64,000 nt of DNA from Lachnoclostridium sp. (GTDB lineage: Bacteria; Bacillota; Clostridia; Lachnospirales; Lachnospiraceae), in NCBI GenBank assembly GCA_023665475.1, contig JAMPEB010000010.1:38795-102794 (forward strand), in the 5' to 3' direction. Below are positions 43,606 to 55,191 of the stretch, in pieces. A program made the position numbers and the translations under genes. The notes below the pieces were generated by a model. It did no database searches and was not told where the DNA came from. It saw only the letters and a list, made by a program, of their open reading frames with translations. The stretch's first letter is position 1, and every line of letters begins with the position of its first letter.

Positions 43606-44469
43606 TTATCCCAAAGCCTCTGCACCTGCAATAATCTCTGTCAGCTCCTGTGTAATAGAGCCCTGCCTTGCCCTATTGTACTTAAGCGACAAGTCGCTGA
43701 TCATATCCTCGGCATTGCTGGTGGCATTGTCCATTGCCTGCATACGGGCCCCGTTCTCACTGGCAACCGCCTCCATCATGGCTCCGTAAATCAGGCTGGT
43801 AATATACTTGGGAATCAACATATCAAGCGCTTCCACATCCTCCGGCTCAAAATTCATCAAAATACTGTCATTGCCATCCTCCTGCTTCTCATCCTCTTCA
43901 TATTCTACGGGAAGAAGCTTCAAAAGTCTCGGTTCGTGGCTGACTGTATTTTTAAAAGAAGTATAAGCCAGATAGATTTCCCCAATTTCGCCTTGGGCAA
44001 AGGAATTTAACAGTCTCTCAGATAACAGCATGGCATCGACATAGGCGGGCTCCTCTATAATTTCAGGCAGCTCTTCCTTAATCTCATAGCCGTTTCTGTG
44101 GAGATACTCTCTTCCCTTATTACCAATGGCATAAATCAGGAGGTCTTCTTTTTTCCATTCCTCATTTCTCGTAACAAGCTTTACCACATTGGAGTTATAC
44201 CCTCCCGCTAAACCTCTGTTAGAAGTGATGACGATAACCGCCTTCTTCTGAGATTCTCCGGGAAGCAGATATTTATGCTCCACATGACCCACACGGGACA
44301 GGATACTGTTTACCGTCTGAAACATGCACTCGAAATAAGCTTTGGAACGCTCTGCACTTGCTCTTGCGCGTTGCAGCTTCACCGTGGAAACAAGCTTCAT
44401 GGCCTTCGTAATCTGCTGAGTGCCCTGAATACTGCTTCTACGGCGCTTTATATCTCGCATTGATGCCAT
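43606..44469 (-). CDS. atpG: ATP synthase F1 gamma subunit
   Basis: 287 residues. MRDIKRRRSSIQGTQQITKAMKLVS is the N-terminal coil, VITSNRGLAGGYNSNV the Rossmann part, and the C-terminal coil ends MDNATSNAEDMISDLSLKYN and then RARQGSITQELTEIIAGAEAL. Central rotor shaft of F1. GGAGGCTGAAT before the ATG, 13 bp after atpA. Confidence 0.96.
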   Translation of the reverse strand: MASMRDIKRRRSSIQGTQQITKAMKLVSTVKLQRARASAERSKAYFECMFQTVNSILSRVGHVEHKYLLPGESQKKAVIVITSNRGLAGGYNSNVVKLVTRNEEWKKEDLLIYAIGNKGREYLHRNGYEIKEELPEIIEEPAYVDAMLLSERLLNSFAQGEIGEIYLAYTSFKNTVSHEPRLLKLLPVEYEEDEKQEDGNDSILMNFEPEDVEALDMLIPKYITSLIYGAMMEAVASENGARMQAMDNATSNAEDMISDLSLKYNRARQGSITQELTEIIAGAEALG

Positions 44470-44482
44470 ATTCAGCCTCCAT

Positions 44483-46015
<1,533 letters not shown>

Positions 46016-46019
46016 TCAG

Positions 46020-46568
46020 TTAACCTAACTGAATTTGTAATAATTGTTTGGTCAAATCATTTAATTTTGTACGGATACTGCTGTCCACTACCCTGTCATT
46101 AATGCGGATGACCATGCCGCCTATAAGGGAAGAATCCGTTTGATAATGAATTTCCATCGTCCGATAAGGAGTGGTTGCAAGGAGCCTTGTCTTCACATCC
46201 GCTTTTTGGATCTGATTTAACTCCACGGCAGTGGTTACATATGCCACGCCGATACCGCTTGTCTCCTTCACCTTATCAATGTAATAGTTAAAGATTTCCT
46301 GCAAATCCTTATATCGCTCTTTGTCCACCACGATCTTTAAGAATCCTGTCAACTCATCACTGACATTGCCTTTAAAAATCTTTTCGACTACCTGCACCTT
46401 TTCCAGCTTGGGGACTCCGGGATGCTTCATCAGCTTATCGAAATCGGGATTCTGCTCCAATATGGCATTCACTGTCCGGATTTCCTCCAACAGCTCTTCC
46501 GCCTTCTGTCCTTCCATGGCAGTTTCAAACAACGCTTCTCCGTATGTCTTGGAAACTAATTTTGCCAT
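46020..46568 (-). CDS. atpH: ATP synthase F1 delta subunit
   Basis: 182 residues. KTYGEALFETAM opening, helical N-terminal domain, and the conserved C-terminal end IGGMVIRINDRVVDSSIRTKLNDL. Links F1 to the stator stalk. The start overlaps the 3' end of atpF by 13 bp. Confidence 0.95.
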   Translation of the reverse strand: MAKLVSKTYGEALFETAMEGQKAEELLEEIRTVNAILEQNPDFDKLMKHPGVPKLEKVQVVEKIFKGNVSDELTGFLKIVVDKERYKDLQEIFNYYIDKVKETSGIGVAYVTTAVELNQIQKADVKTRLLATTPYRTMEIHYQTDSSLIGGMVIRINDRVVDSSIRTKLNDLTKQLLQIQLG

Positions 46569-47098
46569 GTGCTGTCACCTATTTCTTTCAGAGTCTCGTT
46601 AACTAGCTGTTCCTGTACGGTTGTATCAATGGAAGCCGCCACTACCTTGCCTGCTACCAAAGATGCCAGAACCACCATTTCTTTCTTGACTTCATCGGAC
46701 ATCTTCTGTTTCTCGAGCTGTGCTTCCACTTTTGCCCTTTCGATAATACGGGATGCTTCTTCTTTGGCATCGGCAATGATCTGGTTCTCGTTTGCCAGCG
46801 CCCGCTTACGGGCATCGCTTAGAATGCTTTCCGCTTCTTTATCGATTTCCTTCAGCTTTTCCTCGTACTGCGCTTTTAAGCTCTGGGCAGTCTCCATATT
46901 CTGTCTGGCGTCTTCCAATTCATCATGAATCTTGGTCTTACGCGCATTCAGCATTTTTCTGGCGGGATTGAATAAAAAGTAACTCAATGCCAGAAATAAA
47001 ATAAATACCGCTATAATCGTAAGACAGGAATCTGCCAGAAGCTGCCAGTCAAGATCAAATAATCTTTCCATGGACTCGCCGCCTGTTAAAAGTATCAT
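46556..47098 (-). CDS. atpF: ATP synthase F0 b subunit
   Basis: 180 residues. One helix (SCLTIIAVFILFLALSYFLF) and a long charged coiled coil (KIHDELEDARQNMETAQSLK through RIIERAKVEAQLEKQKM). Stator stalk. ATG 47098 has a perfect AAAGGAGG; the MERLFDL start nine codons later lacks one. Confidence 0.95.
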   Translation of the reverse strand: MILLTGGESMERLFDLDWQLLADSCLTIIAVFILFLALSYFLFNPARKMLNARKTKIHDELEDARQNMETAQSLKAQYEEKLKEIDKEAESILSDARKRALANENQIIADAKEEASRIIERAKVEAQLEKQKMSDEVKKEMVVLASLVAGKVVAASIDTTVQEQLVNETLKEIGDSTWQN

Positions 47099-47144
47099 GT
47101 TTGCCTCCTTTCCACCATTTCTATAAATAGTGTTTTCTTGCCGG

Positions 47145-48198
<1,054 letters not shown>

Positions 48199-48214
48199 AG
48201 TTTCACCTCCTTAT

Positions 48215-48673
48215 TCAATTTTCTGTTTGCTCCTCCGTGGGAACCATAGGCATAGGAACAGGATCCTCCTCACGGAACAGCTTATTATATACTTTATGGG
48301 TAATCGGCTGTATAAGCGCCGTTACTTTCAGACTCATGTATGCCATCAAAACTACCAAAAAATTCAATACGCCCGTGGCTGCAATGATCGCCAGAATCAC
48401 CGCCAGCATTGCATACCTGATCAGATAGCCCCGGAAAATCAGCTTTGTGGCGGTTTTCTCATCAAAATCAAGGGCTCTGTCCAAAGAGCGGTACATATGA
48501 ATTGTACTGATAAAAGCAAGCAAAATACCAAACCACAGGCTCTCCGTATATAAAATCCGGTCTTCCACAAAAAACATCCCTGCCGCCTGACAGATAAGCC
48601 CCAAAAGCAGAATGCCCGTCCACATTTCCAGAAGGGTTCTATTTGCCTTTTTCAGTGTCTCCACGACCTTCAT
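48215..48673 (-). CDS. ATP synthase subunit I-like membrane protein
   Basis: About 152 residues from MKVVETLKKANRTLLEMWTG. Four helices (MWTGILLLGLICQAAGMFFV; SLWFGILLAFISTIHMY; YLIRYAMLAVILAIIAATGV; FLVVLMAYMSLKVTALI). The layout matches the AtpI/ATP-synthase-I family that assists c-ring assembly. It overlaps the end of the AtpZ-type gene by 35 bp. The start is uncertain: a longer frame from 48757 adds a basic tail. Confidence 0.8.
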   Translation of the reverse strand: MKVVETLKKANRTLLEMWTGILLLGLICQAAGMFFVEDRILYTESLWFGILLAFISTIHMYRSLDRALDFDEKTATKLIFRGYLIRYAMLAVILAIIAATGVLNFLVVLMAYMSLKVTALIQPITHKVYNKLFREEDPVPMPMVPTEEQTEN

Positions 48674-48935
48674 CCCTGCTGCCTGACTCCTTTTCGTTCT
48701 CCTGCGGCTCCTCATAAACCTTTCTCGCCATGCGGAAGACATTTTGTCCTCCCGCAACCGCGCCTACAAAAAACAAAATAACCATAAGATAGGAGGTGTC
48801 AAATTTCTGATCCAGATAAATACCTAAGGCGGACAACAGGCAGATAGGCACCAGCATATTTATACCGAACTGCATCACCAATGCAAAAGAGTGATATACA
48901 CTTTTGTCATAACGGTTTTTCCGTTTGCCGGACAT
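48639..48935 (-). CDS. AtpZ/AtpI family protein
   Basis: About 98 residues from MSGKRKNRYDKSVYHSFALV (GGAGGTAGTT upstream). Two helices with GINMLVPICLLSALGIYLDQKF and FFVGAVAGGQNVFRMARK, as in AtpZ proteins that precede F0 genes. Possibly an assembly or Mg2+/Ca2+-handling partner. First gene of the atp operon. Confidence 0.82.
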   Translation of the reverse strand: MSGKRKNRYDKSVYHSFALVMQFGINMLVPICLLSALGIYLDQKFDTSYLMVILFFVGAVAGGQNVFRMARKVYEEPQENEKESGSRDEGRGDTEKGK

Positions 48936-48983
48936 AACTACCTCCGCTTCCCACACTTCCCGCCTACGGCACAAACAATCTAT

Positions 48984-49070
48984 GAAGAACGCGGTTTTTG
49001 CGTTCTTCGGTGTGAGATTTAGAATTTCTTAGGTGCTGTACTCCAAGCGCCTTAGAAATTCTTCTCACAC
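48984..49070 (-). repeat. Dispersed two-hairpin intergenic element, copy D
   Basis: Copy D is the shortest (87 bp) and lies in the leader of the atp operon, starting about 10 bases after the predicted transcription start. Arms AGAAATTCT / AGAATTTCT as in copy A. The central module is only CTAAGG...CCTAAG. Small hairpin GAAGAACGC / GCGTTCTTC. The minus strand starts GTGTGAGAAG. Confidence 0.85.
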
Positions 49071-49087
49071 TTGACACGCTATAATAA

Positions 49088-49116
49088 ATTATACCTAATT
49101 TTTTCCAAATTGTCTA
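49088..49116 (-). promoter_or_regulatory. atp operon promoter
   Basis: TAGACA (49111-49116), 17 bases, TATAAT (49088-49093) on the minus strand. The leader of about 145 bases to the first gene is mostly repeat copy D. Confidence 0.7.
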
Positions 49117-49165
49117 GAATAATACAAATTTAAAAGTGAAAAAATTAAAACCCCAAACCGGGTTT

Positions 49166-49330
49166 TTGTGGTATAATGATTTTGCTATCACAAAATTCAA
49201 GCCAGCTTATGCTGTCTTGCCCTCCCAAAGCATAGAAACGCTTTGTGAGGCATTATACTAAAATCCACTGTTTGAAAAGTAAATGCCCCTGTGGGGCGCT
49301 TCCTTTTCTGCGCTTGTGGTATAATGATTT
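49166..49330 (+). promoter_or_regulatory. Twin extended -10 promoters before the DUF402 gene
   Basis: TTGTGGTATAATGATTTT occurs twice, 148 bp apart, each with the extended form TG-G-TATAAT (TATAAT at 49172-49177 and 49320-49325). Only the second is close to the gene (about 35 bp from the ATG). The first lies at the far edge of the 424-bp atpZ-DUF402 gap. Between them lie short GC-rich inverted repeats (GCCCC/GGGGC; AAGCATAGAAACGCTTTG) and no gene. Confidence 0.6.
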
Positions 49331-49359
49331 TAATGCTTAAAAACATAGGAGGAACCGCC

Positions 49360-49839
49360 ATGGGCTCTTTACAGATTTACCGCAAACGCATCATCCCACA
49401 GGAATGCATTCTTTTAAAGGATGATATCATTGTCAGGCAAAACGAAGAAGTTATTATCACCAAATGGAAGTCCCTGCGTCCCAAAACTTCTTTCTCCCAT
49501 GGATGCTCCTGTTATTTTTTGAAAGAAGGCATTAAGGTCAGCAAATTTTACCGCGATGACGATAGTCTCCTGTATTGGTACTGTGATATTGTGGCTTATG
49601 AAATGGATGAATCCGCCAATATCCTCACGGTTACGGATCTTTTAACGGATGTCATCATATATCCGGACGGTCACATAAAGGTAGTGGATTTGGATGAACT
49701 GGCCGATGCCGTAGAGCACCAGCTTATTACCAAAGCCCAATTGTGCCAAAGTCTTCGCCAGTTAAATGAACTGCTCACCCTCATTGACCGGGACAAATTT
49801 GACAAACTTCAGGCATACCTGAATCAGGAAGGATTATGA
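49360..49839 (+). CDS. DUF402 domain protein
   Basis: 159 residues from MGSLQIYRKRIIPQE, with ATAGGAGG ahead. SHGCSCYFLKEGIKVSKFYR, YWYCDIVAYEMD, LTVTDLLTDVIIYPDGHIKV and DLDELADA follow the DUF402 (FomD-like/NDP phosphatase barrel) pattern. The family includes nucleoside di/triphosphate phosphatases, but the substrate here is unknown. Preceded by two copies of the same extended -10 promoter. Confidence 0.85.
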   Translation: MGSLQIYRKRIIPQECILLKDDIIVRQNEEVIITKWKSLRPKTSFSHGCSCYFLKEGIKVSKFYRDDDSLLYWYCDIVAYEMDESANILTVTDLLTDVIIYPDGHIKVVDLDELADAVEHQLITKAQLCQSLRQLNELLTLIDRDKFDKLQAYLNQEGL

Positions 49840-49896
49840 GATTCAGAAGTATTTTTCACACTACCCCCATGCCGCTTTAGCGGCTCAAATAGGTAT

Positions 49897-49991
49897 GAAA
49901 AACGCCGTGTTTTAGGCGTTTTTCGGTGTGAGACTTAGAATTTCTCCGCGAAGCAGCCTTTGCTGCAAGCGGTTAGAGCTTCTTCTCACAC
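49897..49991 (-). repeat. Dispersed two-hairpin intergenic element, copy E
   Basis: Copy E lies between the convergent DUF402 and GGDEF genes, and its minus-strand TAGTGTGAGAAG begins with the GGDEF stop codon. One arm has drifted (AGAGCTTCT against AGAATTTCT, one mismatch and one G-U). The small hairpin is GAAAAACGCC / GGCGTTTTTC, again complementary. The central module is GCAGC-cttt-GCTGC. A separate hairpin GCCGCT/AGCGGC stands just before it. Here it could act as a terminator for both genes. Confidence 0.82.
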
Positions 49992-51760
49992 TACCCCCCG
50001 CAGATAATGCCTCCCAGACAGCACCCTATCAGGCTCAGCATCTCAATATCCATGTCCGACCATTTTCGGTTACGGTTAAAGACATCAAAATGAATCATGG
50101 CAAAGGGAACCCCTTCTTTTCTTACAAGGCAGCGAATGGTTGCGGTAATCTCCTGTTTTTTGGCAAGTTTGTAAAACTCCGGATGCTTTGTCTTAAAACT
50201 CGTCATATTGTTAACAATCAGTACATCTTCCCTGCCAAAGAGTTCCTGATAGGATTCCTCGGTAAGCTCACCGTTCGCATCAGGCGTCTCGCAAGAATAG
50301 CTTCCGCTCCTGCACAGCACATCCCGCCCATAATTTGTGTATACCGTAAAGCCGTCCAGATCAAACAAATCCCTGATATTTTTCTGCACTTCCGGTCTAT
50401 CCGTCACATACGCCGCACCCTGTTTATAGATGTTGCCGATAATATTCCTGAGCGCTTCCCGCCTTTTCTCTCTGGATACCACATACGCTACCGTCTGTGC
50501 CTGAATGCCGTCCTTATGATAGGCTCCGTGTTTTTCTTCCTCGTAAATAATATGGCGGTTCTTGCCCTTTTCTTTGGCAATATACAATGCCTTGTCCGCT
50601 TTGCCGAAAAGCTCCGCAAAATCGGTGCCATCCTTGGGATATTGGCTGATGCCGATGGACAGCGTAACTTTTAACTTGGGGTCATAGGCAACGGCAAGCT
50701 CTTTTACAATGCTTTTTAAGAGAGTTTTTACATCTTCCCTTGTCTTCACCTTGTCCAGCAGAATAAAGAATTCATCTCCTCCGAAGCGCCCCACAATTCC
50801 CCTTAAGCTCACATGACGGCGCAGAGTATCCGCCACCTTATAAATGACCTGATCTCCGAAAAGATGCCCAAAAGAGTCATTTACACTTTTAAAATCGTCA
50901 ATATCAATAATCAACAGCCAGCAGACCGCGCCTTTTGCCAGACTCAGCTTTTCAACGGCATACTCCGTTGCCGCCTTTTTGTTAAACAGACCGGTCCCCA
51001 CATCCTTTGCCGCAGCGGTCAGATAATAGGTTTCCTGTACAGCCGCCTGATCGGGAGAAAAAACTCCCGCTATGATATCGTCATTCCTTAAGAAAGTACC
51101 TCCCCTTACAAGGCATTTGGCAGTACCGTCCTCATTATTCATGGTAAATTCCATTTCAAAACGATGGGCTCTTTTTTCCAGATAGGTGTAAAAGTCCTCG
51201 ATTTGCCTCTTCTGCTCCTCCGTCTGTCCGTCGTTTCCAAAGTTTTGTCTGAATTGCTCCAGCGAAGATTCATATACTGTGACGGATATTTCATCAATAT
51301 ACTTGTAGATGACCAACCTGTCCTTAGATATAAAATAATCAAAATAATATTCGTTCTTTAAGGTCATAAAATGCCTGTATTTGGAAATAATGCCGTCCAA
51401 TTTGCGGGTGCGGCGCTCCATATCCACTATGTCCAGAATATTGACAAGATAGAGATTCTCACCGTCTTCCGTCTTGTCACAGTGTTCCAGTCTCAGATAT
51501 ACATTGCGGTATCCTTCGTTCCTGCGGTTGTCCAGCCGGGTATATATTTCTATAGGTTCTATCAGCGTTTCCATACCTTCCCGCAAAATTGCGGCATCTT
51601 CCGGCGGCAGCAGTTCCGTCAGGGCAAGATAGGAATTTTCCTTTACATATTCATAATACCACTCATCCGCAGACGCCACCGCAAAGTTTTTCCTGACATA
51701 TACTTTGCAATCGGAAAATACCACTGCGCGTTGTTCAAATTCGCTTCTGACAATCTTCAT
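49991..51760 (-). CDS. PAS-GGDEF-GAF-like diguanylate cyclase
   Basis: 589 residues. N-terminal PAS-like sensor (about 1-150), linker, GGDEF domain (about 265-400) with DIDDFKSVNDSFGHLFGDQV and the intact active-site GRFGGDEFFILL, then a C-terminal GAF-like domain (about 440-589). No RxxD inhibitory site precedes GGDEF (RGIV instead), so product inhibition may be weak. It makes cyclic di-GMP; no transmembrane segment is visible. ATG 51760 gives a seven-base gap to GGGGG; ATG 51766 is possible. Confidence 0.9.
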   Translation of the reverse strand: MKIVRSEFEQRAVVFSDCKVYVRKNFAVASADEWYYEYVKENSYLALTELLPPEDAAILREGMETLIEPIEIYTRLDNRRNEGYRNVYLRLEHCDKTEDGENLYLVNILDIVDMERRTRKLDGIISKYRHFMTLKNEYYFDYFISKDRLVIYKYIDEISVTVYESSLEQFRQNFGNDGQTEEQKRQIEDFYTYLEKRAHRFEMEFTMNNEDGTAKCLVRGGTFLRNDDIIAGVFSPDQAAVQETYYLTAAAKDVGTGLFNKKAATEYAVEKLSLAKGAVCWLLIIDIDDFKSVNDSFGHLFGDQVIYKVADTLRRHVSLRGIVGRFGGDEFFILLDKVKTREDVKTLLKSIVKELAVAYDPKLKVTLSIGISQYPKDGTDFAELFGKADKALYIAKEKGKNRHIIYEEEKHGAYHKDGIQAQTVAYVVSREKRREALRNIIGNIYKQGAAYVTDRPEVQKNIRDLFDLDGFTVYTNYGRDVLCRSGSYSCETPDANGELTEESYQELFGREDVLIVNNMTSFKTKHPEFYKLAKKQEITATIRCLVRKEGVPFAMIHFDVFNRNRKWSDMDIEMLSLIGCCLGGIICGG

Positions 51761-51819
51761 GGACATACCCCCTGCCCGCTTTAACGGGCATCTTTCATAT
51801 CTTCCGCCGACGCCATCTC

Positions 51820-52992
51820 TTAGTAAAACACATGACCGCCAATATTAATGCCGCTTAACCCTTCAATGGGAGTTCTGAAATATACGCAGTTACCTACATT
51901 GGTAACGCCGGACATAGCTTCGTCCGCGGCGCGGTAACAGTCCGCATTTGCCCTGTTTTCGTTGAGGGCGATTGCCAGCCTTCCGCTCCCCGCAGGAGTA
52001 AACTGCCTGTTCTGGTAGATAACGCCAAGTACGGTATCCGGATAAACCGAACTCAACACACGGTTGATGACCACGCTTCCCACGGCAACCTTTCCGTCAT
52101 AGGGTTCAGCCCCTGCTTCGCAATAAATCAGGTTTGCCAAAAGATAACGATCCCCTTCCTCAAAGGTCACTTCCGAAATATCCCTCCATGTAGCGTTGGC
52201 TGCGGTCTGGGACATTGCCAATTCCTCTTTCAGCTTTTGCCTAAGGTAGGTTAAATCCTCCTCTGTCTTCCGGAGCTGCTCTTCATACGCTCTTGCTTCC
52301 TGCTCCGCATCGGATATCTGGTCCGCATATTTGGCAATGGAACTGGAAGTCGCGCTAATAAGTGACGATACCTTATTTTTCTCTTCTTCCGCCGCGTCCT
52401 TCAACTGTTCCAACTCTTCCATCTCTCCCAAAAGCCTTGTCTCGGTCTCCTCAATCAACTCCCTGTTTTCCTTGAATTCCTGCATTTTCTGTTGGTCATA
52501 TTCCGCTATCTTTTGAAAATAATCCTGCGTATTTAACATGCTCGCAAAACTATCCGCGGTTACGACGGCATTGATATAACTGTCGCTACTTCTGACATAC
52601 ATGTCCCTTGCCCTCGCCACCATACACTTTTTCTGCCATTTTTCCGTCTCTCTTGCATTCTCCAAAAGAGCCTGCGTATTGTCAATCTCCTGTTCTTTAT
52701 TCCGGATCTGTCCCTCAAGCTCCTCCAGATTGTCCCGCACTTTCAGTAATTCGTTGTTGAAATGATTTAATTCCCCTTTCAGAGAGTTTTGATTTTCTTT
52801 TAGATCTTCCAGATTCTCGTTTGTCTTGTTTAATTCTCCCTGTATGTTATTTTTTTCCTTCTCCTTCTGGTCAATCTGTTCTTTGGTAGTGGTGGCATCC
52901 GCCACAATCGGTTCCGATATCGCAGAAAATGCTGCCACAATAGCCACGGTCATGAATAACGCGGTCACTTTTTTTATGGTTTTTAAGGACAT
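51820..52992 (-). CDS. Coiled-coil cell wall hydrolase (SleB-like)
   Basis: 390 residues. Signal peptide KVTALFMTVAIVAAFSAIS, then about 230 residues of coiled coil (KEQIDQKEKEKNNIQGELNK onward), and a C-terminal hydrolase_2 domain (about 275-390) with YLLANLIYCEAGAEPYDGKV and AVGSVVINRVLSSVYPDTV, the SleB-like lytic transglycosylase features (Glu in CEAGAEP). Spore cortex or division-septum hydrolysis is likely. GAGGAGAAAATT precedes ATG 52992. 16 bp after the dCMP deaminase gene. Confidence 0.9.
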   Translation of the reverse strand: MSLKTIKKVTALFMTVAIVAAFSAISEPIVADATTTKEQIDQKEKEKNNIQGELNKTNENLEDLKENQNSLKGELNHFNNELLKVRDNLEELEGQIRNKEQEIDNTQALLENARETEKWQKKCMVARARDMYVRSSDSYINAVVTADSFASMLNTQDYFQKIAEYDQQKMQEFKENRELIEETETRLLGEMEELEQLKDAAEEEKNKVSSLISATSSSIAKYADQISDAEQEARAYEEQLRKTEEDLTYLRQKLKEELAMSQTAANATWRDISEVTFEEGDRYLLANLIYCEAGAEPYDGKVAVGSVVINRVLSSVYPDTVLGVIYQNRQFTPAGSGRLAIALNENRANADCYRAADEAMSGVTNVGNCVYFRTPIEGLSGINIGGHVFY

Positions 52993-53008
52993 AATTTTCT
53001 CCTCTGCA

Positions 53009-53491
53009 CTATACTTTGATATGAATCTGTCTGCCGGTTCTACTGTACGGTATATAAACCACTCCCGCGGCGTCAAACATCCTCTTTGACGCCTTGTTTC
53101 CGGGAGTGCCCTCATATTTGTCGCTGTCATAAACCACGGTTTTTATGCCTGCCTGTATAATTGCCTTGGCACACTCGTTACAGGGAAACAGGCCCACATA
53201 CATCTTGGTTCCTTCCAAGGATCCTCCTCTATAGTTCAAAATGGCATTCAGCTCTCCGTGGGTCACATAGGGATATTTGGTTTCCAATTCCTCCCCTTCC
53301 CGTTCCCACGGAAATTCTTCGTCCGAACAGCCCTTGGGAAAGCCGTTGTAGCCCATGGATAGAATCTTATTATCAAGACTTACGATACAGACTCCCACCT
53401 GCGTATTGGGGTCCTTGGAGCGCATTCCGGAAAGCTGTGCCACTCCCATAAAATATTCATCCCAGCTGATATAGTCTTCTCTTTTGCCCAT
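53009..53491 (-). CDS. dCMP deaminase (ComEB-like)
   Basis: 160 residues. The zinc site is HGELNAILN (His and Glu; the family's HAE appears here as HGE) and PCNECAKAIIQAGI with both Cys. The middle YNGFPKGCSDEEFPWERE is the substrate loop. It makes dUMP for thymidylate synthesis. The SD is short (AAGG directly ahead). It starts 28 bp downstream of rpiB. Confidence 0.93.
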   Translation of the reverse strand: MGKREDYISWDEYFMGVAQLSGMRSKDPNTQVGVCIVSLDNKILSMGYNGFPKGCSDEEFPWEREGEELETKYPYVTHGELNAILNYRGGSLEGTKMYVGLFPCNECAKAIIQAGIKTVVYDSDKYEGTPGNKASKRMFDAAGVVYIPYSRTGRQIHIKV

Positions 53492-53519
53492 AGCCTTATC
53501 CGTGCCTTTCCGCCGTCCT

Positions 53520-53957
53520 TTATCTTTCTGTTTCTTCTATCATGCTGATTCTTCGGATATGCTTTTCCTCCCCGGAAAAATCCGTTTCCAAAAAGGTGTC
53601 CACAATATCCAGCGCAAGCTGCGGCCCTACGATTCCGGCACCCATAGCCAGCATATTGGCATCATTGTGCAGTCTGGTCATTCTGGCGGAAAAAGTATCC
53701 CCGCAAAGCCCGCAGCGGATGCCCTGTACTTTGTTGGCAACAATACTGATGCCGATTCCCGTAGTGCAGATAACAATACCCTTTTCACATTCTCCCGATG
53801 CCACTGCTTTTGCCGCTGCTTGCCCGAATACAGGATAATCGCAGCTGTCCTTTCCGTGACACCCCACATCTTTTACCCGAATGCCTTTCGCTTCCAAATG
53901 ACCAATCACCTTTTGCTTTAATTCATAGCCCCCATGGTCGCTTCCGATTACTATCAT
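53520..53957 (-). CDS. rpiB: Ribose-5-phosphate isomerase B
   Basis: 145 residues. IGSDHGGYELKQKVIGHLEA start, CTTGIGISIVANKVQGIRCG with the active-site Cys region, and HNDANMLAMGAGIVGPQLA. Interconverts ribulose- and ribose-5-phosphate. The start carries the GGCGGAATGAGAGGAA leader (third copy of the SD module). It follows ywlC by 26 bp. Confidence 0.95.
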   Translation of the reverse strand: MIVIGSDHGGYELKQKVIGHLEAKGIRVKDVGCHGKDSCDYPVFGQAAAKAVASGECEKGIVICTTGIGISIVANKVQGIRCGLCGDTFSARMTRLHNDANMLAMGAGIVGPQLALDIVDTFLETDFSGEEKHIRRISMIEETER

Positions 53958-53980
53958 AATTTCCTCTCATTCCGCCGTCA
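53958..53980 (-). promoter_or_regulatory. Repeated Shine-Dalgarno leader, copy 3 (short form)
   Basis: GGCGGAATGAGAGGAAATT directly before the rpiB ATG, sharing the 16-base core with the leaders of the ABC permease and mfd. The GC-rich stem of copies 1 and 2 is replaced by CTGACGGCGG, and the ywlC stop codon lies just upstream. Confidence 0.6.
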
Positions 53981-53983
53981 GCC

Positions 53984-55051
53984 TTATACTTTTATTATCC
54001 TATGACCCGCCGCTTTCAATAAACGGTTCATGATAGCCTGTCCAAAACCCTGTGTGTCAAAGCTTTCCGAAAAAATCACCGTCACGCTTTCCTCGTCAAA
54101 CTCCCGCAGCGCCCGATATAAATTCCTTGCAACGGTTTTCTCATCCCGCCTGCTTCCCACATTTTTTATTATGTCCGCCCGATAAAGGTGCGCCTGTTCC
54201 TTGGTGGCAATAATTCCCACCTTTTCACCGGCATCCATAGCTTCTTTTGATTTTTTGTTAATATAATCTATCACCTGTCCGGGCATACCCTCCACAATAG
54301 TCAGTTCTCCTTTCGGAGCGTAATGCCTGTATTTCATCCCCGGCGCCTTTGGGGCTTGTCCACTGTCATCCCGAAGAATCGTTTCATCCAGAACAATCGG
54401 TGTTCCAAGAGCGTTTTCCAGCATTTCCTTTGTAATATATCCGGGGCGCAGCACCTGAGGAGGATTTACCGTCATATCCACAATAGTGGACTCCAAACCG
54501 ATTTCGCCCTCGCCTCCGTCCACAATCACATCAATTCTCCCCATCATGTCTTCTATCACATATCTGGCTTTTGTAGGGCTTGGCTTCCCTGAAAGGTTGG
54601 CGCTTGGCGCCGCCACATACCCCCCGCTGTATTCTATGATTTTCCGGGCGGTCTCATCCGAAGGCATCCGCACCGCCACGGTATCCAAGCCGCCTGTGGT
54701 CTCACAAGGCACTTTATCCGTCTTTTTCAAAATCATGGTGAGCGGTCCCGGCCAGAACGCTTTCGCCAATTTCTCTGCCTCCCGCGTCACTTCCGCCGCG
54801 ATGGTATAAACATCTTCAAGCCGGCAAATATGCACAATCAGCGGATTATCCGAAGGTCTTCCCTTGGCGGCATAAATTTTGCGGGAAGATTCCGGATTCA
54901 ACGCATCTCCCCCAAGACCGTACACCGTTTCTGTAGGAAATGCCGCCAGTCCTCCCTGTCGGATTACTTCACCCACCTGCCGCAGGGCATTGTCCTCCTC
55001 CCGGGACCGGCTCTCTGCCTTCCGGCATACCTTTATGATTTTTGTTTCCAT
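53984..55051 (-). CDS. Threonylcarbamoyl-AMP synthase (Sua5/YwlC)
   Basis: 355 residues from METKIIKVCRKAE. AAFPTETVYGLGGDALN, KGRPSDNPLIVHI, VAAPSANLSGKPSPT and LESTIVDMTVNPPQVLRPGYI belong to the YrdC/Sua5 catalytic domain. The C-terminal about 150 residues form the Sua5 extension (APGMKYRHYAPKGEL). It starts t6A synthesis for tRNAs reading ANN codons. The start is not certain: AGGAGGAG lies 16 bases upstream of this ATG. Confidence 0.93.
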   Translation of the reverse strand: METKIIKVCRKAESRSREEDNALRQVGEVIRQGGLAAFPTETVYGLGGDALNPESSRKIYAAKGRPSDNPLIVHICRLEDVYTIAAEVTREAEKLAKAFWPGPLTMILKKTDKVPCETTGGLDTVAVRMPSDETARKIIEYSGGYVAAPSANLSGKPSPTKARYVIEDMMGRIDVIVDGGEGEIGLESTIVDMTVNPPQVLRPGYITKEMLENALGTPIVLDETILRDDSGQAPKAPGMKYRHYAPKGELTIVEGMPGQVIDYINKKSKEAMDAGEKVGIIATKEQAHLYRADIIKNVGSRRDEKTVARNLYRALREFDEESVTVIFSESFDTQGFGQAIMNRLLKAAGHRIIKV

Positions 55052-55191
55052 ATAGCCGTCAGAACATCTCCTCCTGTACTTTCCATGGTATCTCATGTCC
55101 ATTCGGACTCTTTCTGCCATGAATATGGTCTTATTATACCATAGGTTTCTTCAAAAGTAAAATGTTAGTGATTGTAAACTGTCAACTCCTG

